From assembly GCF_947495845.1 (NCBI RefSeq), contig NZ_CANMAO010000032.1, positions 1-44,812 on the forward strand: a stretch of 44,812 bases of DNA. The letters are read 5' to 3'. Shown here piece by piece: positions 43,617 to 44,812 of the stretch. The notes beneath the pieces are model-generated. The model ran no database searches. It saw only the letters and a list, made by a program, of their open reading frames with translations, and was not told where the DNA came from. Source of the DNA: an uncultured Endozoicomonas sp. Lineage in GTDB: Bacteria > Pseudomonadota > Gammaproteobacteria > Pseudomonadales > Endozoicomonadaceae. Within the stretch, counting starts at the first letter, position 1. Each line of letters opens with the position of its first letter. A program made the position numbers and the translations under genes.

Positions 43617-44710
43617 TTGATCAGGTACAGAAGTCATGAGACTGCCCGGAGAAACCTTATAGACCCAGCGAGCACGCCGTACTACCACTGCATGGCTCGC
43701 TGTGTACGTCGTGCATTTCTTTGCGGTCGTGATAAATTCTCTGGCAAAAACTATGAACACCGTCGTCGGTGGGTGGAAGATAGGCTTAAGAAACTATCCG
43801 GTATTTTTGCCCTCGAAATCTGCGCTTATACAGTCATGTCCAACCATTATCATGTCATCCTTCATATCCATCGCGAACAGGCTGAATCATGGAGCATGAA
43901 GGAGGTGTTGTCCCGTTGGACGCAGTTGTTCTCTGGCCCTATGCTGGTTCAGCGTTACCTGGCTGGGATAACATTGGACGAAGGGAATCTGTTGAAAGTC
44001 GAAGAGTTTTCAGAAGAATACCGACGTCGCTTAAAAGACATTAGCTGGTCTATGCGTTGCCTGAACGAGCACCTTGCCCGTGAAGCGAATATAGAAGACG
44101 GTTGCAAAGGACGCTTTTATAAAAACCATCCTTGGTTTTTACCCTTCGGGCCAGCTGAAGCTGTTCAAATTTATTCCGGATAAATTTGTGGGAAGGACGC
44201 TACAAAAGCCAGGCAGTACTTAATGAGGCAGCGCTACTCACCTGCATGGCTTATGTTGATTTGAACCCTGTACGGGCCAAAACGCCCGAAACTTCCGAGT
44301 ATACGTCTATCAAAGAAAGAGCCGGCAGCTATTGCTCCACAGGCACAACAAGGCGACAACCATCTTTCCTCAAGCCTTTCAAAGCACCGGGGCAAAACCC
44401 CGACCTGGCTATCCCTTATGCACTGAGTTGTTATCTTAAGTTGGTGGACTGGTCCGGTCGTATCTTTCGAAAAGACAAACGTGGTCGTATTCTGGAGACG
44501 GTTCCACCCATCCTGCTTCGGTTGAATATTGATCCTGAAGAGTGGTTGAACACCATTCGCTGGAATAACCGCTTCCGACGTGTGATGGGAACGCTTCCAG
44601 CGCTTAAAAACCCTGCCGTGCAAACGGGTAAACGCTGGGTACATGGAATGTCAGTGAGCAGACGTTTGTTTTTGTCGGAGGCATCGAATCGGGTGGTAGC
44701 CATCGTTTAA
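43617..44710 (+). pseudogene. IS200-like (RAYT-type) Y1 transposase, disrupted by a 71-bp insertion
   Basis: Two frames together encode one REP-associated-type tyrosine transposase (HUH/Y1 superfamily). The N-terminal part 43617-44183 has TPYYHCMARCVRRAFLCG (~20) and the HUH motif in MSNHYHVILH. The C-terminal part 44186-44710 begins with WEGRYKSQAVLNEAALLTCMAYVDLNPVRAK. In intact relatives the sequence runs GCKGRF-WEGRYKSQ without a break. Here 71 bases lie between TTT (Phe, 44115-44117) and TGG (Trp, 44189-44191), adding a stop and a frameshift. It is thus a pseudogene, although the start (TTG) and all other parts are intact. A left-end repeat-like sequence (GGGACACCC) lies just upstream at about 43574. 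Confidence 0.88.
44118..44188. mobile_element. 71-bp hairpin-rich insertion in the transposase
   Basis: The extra segment contains a 9-bp stem with 4-nt loop (44120-44128 with 44133-44141), a small C-UUCG-G hairpin (44143-44150) and an 8-bp stem with 5-nt loop (44167-44174 with 44180-44187). Removing it restores the conserved GRF-WEGR junction exactly. This marks it as an inserted palindromic element of unknown class. No obvious target-site duplication other than TTT is seen. Confidence 0.7.
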
Positions 44711-44812
44711 AGTGTCATGGTTGCCGGTGACTTGACAGCCACTCCCGATGAATATGCGACACAATCCATTATCAGAAAATTGTCGTAAGCACTATTTGAT
44801 AGAACAATGAAA
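44711..44812. other. Right-edge non-coding sequence
   Basis: The last 102 bases follow the transposase and contain no complete gene or clear structure; an ATG near 44807 could begin a gene outside the window. Confidence 0.4.

Overview
The window reads as a chromosomal segment of a marine gammaproteobacterium of the Oceanospirillales/Pseudomonadales type. The best inference is an Endozoicomonas-like genome. Evidence for this is a housekeeping gene order collinear with Pseudomonas (oxyR/recG, ridA-spoT-rpoZ, gmk, yicC, rph, crc, pyrE, slmA-argB-dut-coaBC, radC, then engB, cytochrome c4, dsbA and a phosphodiesterase). A true Crc protein supports the same placement. On top of this conserved core lie miniature inverted-repeat elements, a broken IS200-like (RAYT) transposase, and several lone, AT-richer genes without recognisable domains.

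Layout. 1-650: no gene; two consecutive minus-strand promoters of stable-RNA type point out of the left edge, so an rRNA or other stable-RNA operon probably lies to the left. 650-3900: a SulP anion transporter, a DUF962/Mpo1-like membrane protein and an orphan protein. 3900-8000: recG and oxyR on the minus strand, separated by an 18-bp x5 tandem repeat, then a perfect 30-bp inverted repeat in the divergent region before an SDR-family epimerase. 8000-11000: ridA-spoT-rpoZ (stringent response). 11200-14650: aminopeptidase P and a Ser/Lys-rich orphan gene, which together separate rpoZ from gmk. 14800-20850: gmk, yicC, rph, a P-loop ATPase, crc, pyrE and a coiled-coil DUF4124 protein. 20900-25000: coaBC-dut-argB-slmA on the minus strand and divergent radC. 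25000-25300: a 263-bp MITE sitting in the loop of the radC/engB intergenic hairpin. 25300-28750: engB, cytochrome c4, membrane-anchored dsbA and an EEP-family phosphodiesterase. 28750-29815: a second MITE-like repeat and an orphan gene interrupted by one in-frame TAA. 30290-32410: a tightly coupled NadD-like / ADP-ribose pyrophosphatase / lipoprotein operon and a small conserved gene. 32440-36600: peptide deformylase, purU, a zinc-ribbon membrane protein, znuA with a clear Zur box, a KpsS-like glycosyltransferase and a 57-aa gene. 36800-42250: uvrD, a TakP-like TRAP binding lipoprotein, murI and cdd. 42600-44710: another orphan gene and a RAYT-type transposase broken by a 71-bp hairpin-rich insertion.

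How it works together. Most of the window is core growth physiology: stringent response (spoT, rpoZ), nucleotide synthesis and salvage (gmk, pyrE, dut, cdd, purU), RNA processing (rph, yicC), repair (recG, radC, uvrD), envelope (murI, slmA, dsbA) and metal homeostasis (znuA/Zur). The most connected regulatory hint is the pairing of Crc with an A-rich AAnAAnAA-type motif directly upstream of the takP ribosome-binding site, suggesting Hfq/Crc catabolite control of that transporter subunit.

The accessory layer holds the most unusual signals: the two MITEs, the hairpin insertion in the transposase, the in-frame stop gene, and a recurring pattern of short tandem duplications placed exactly on stop codons (oxyR, rph, takP, and the gene ending at 32407). 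No CRISPR array, prophage, tRNA gene or recognisable defence system was seen.
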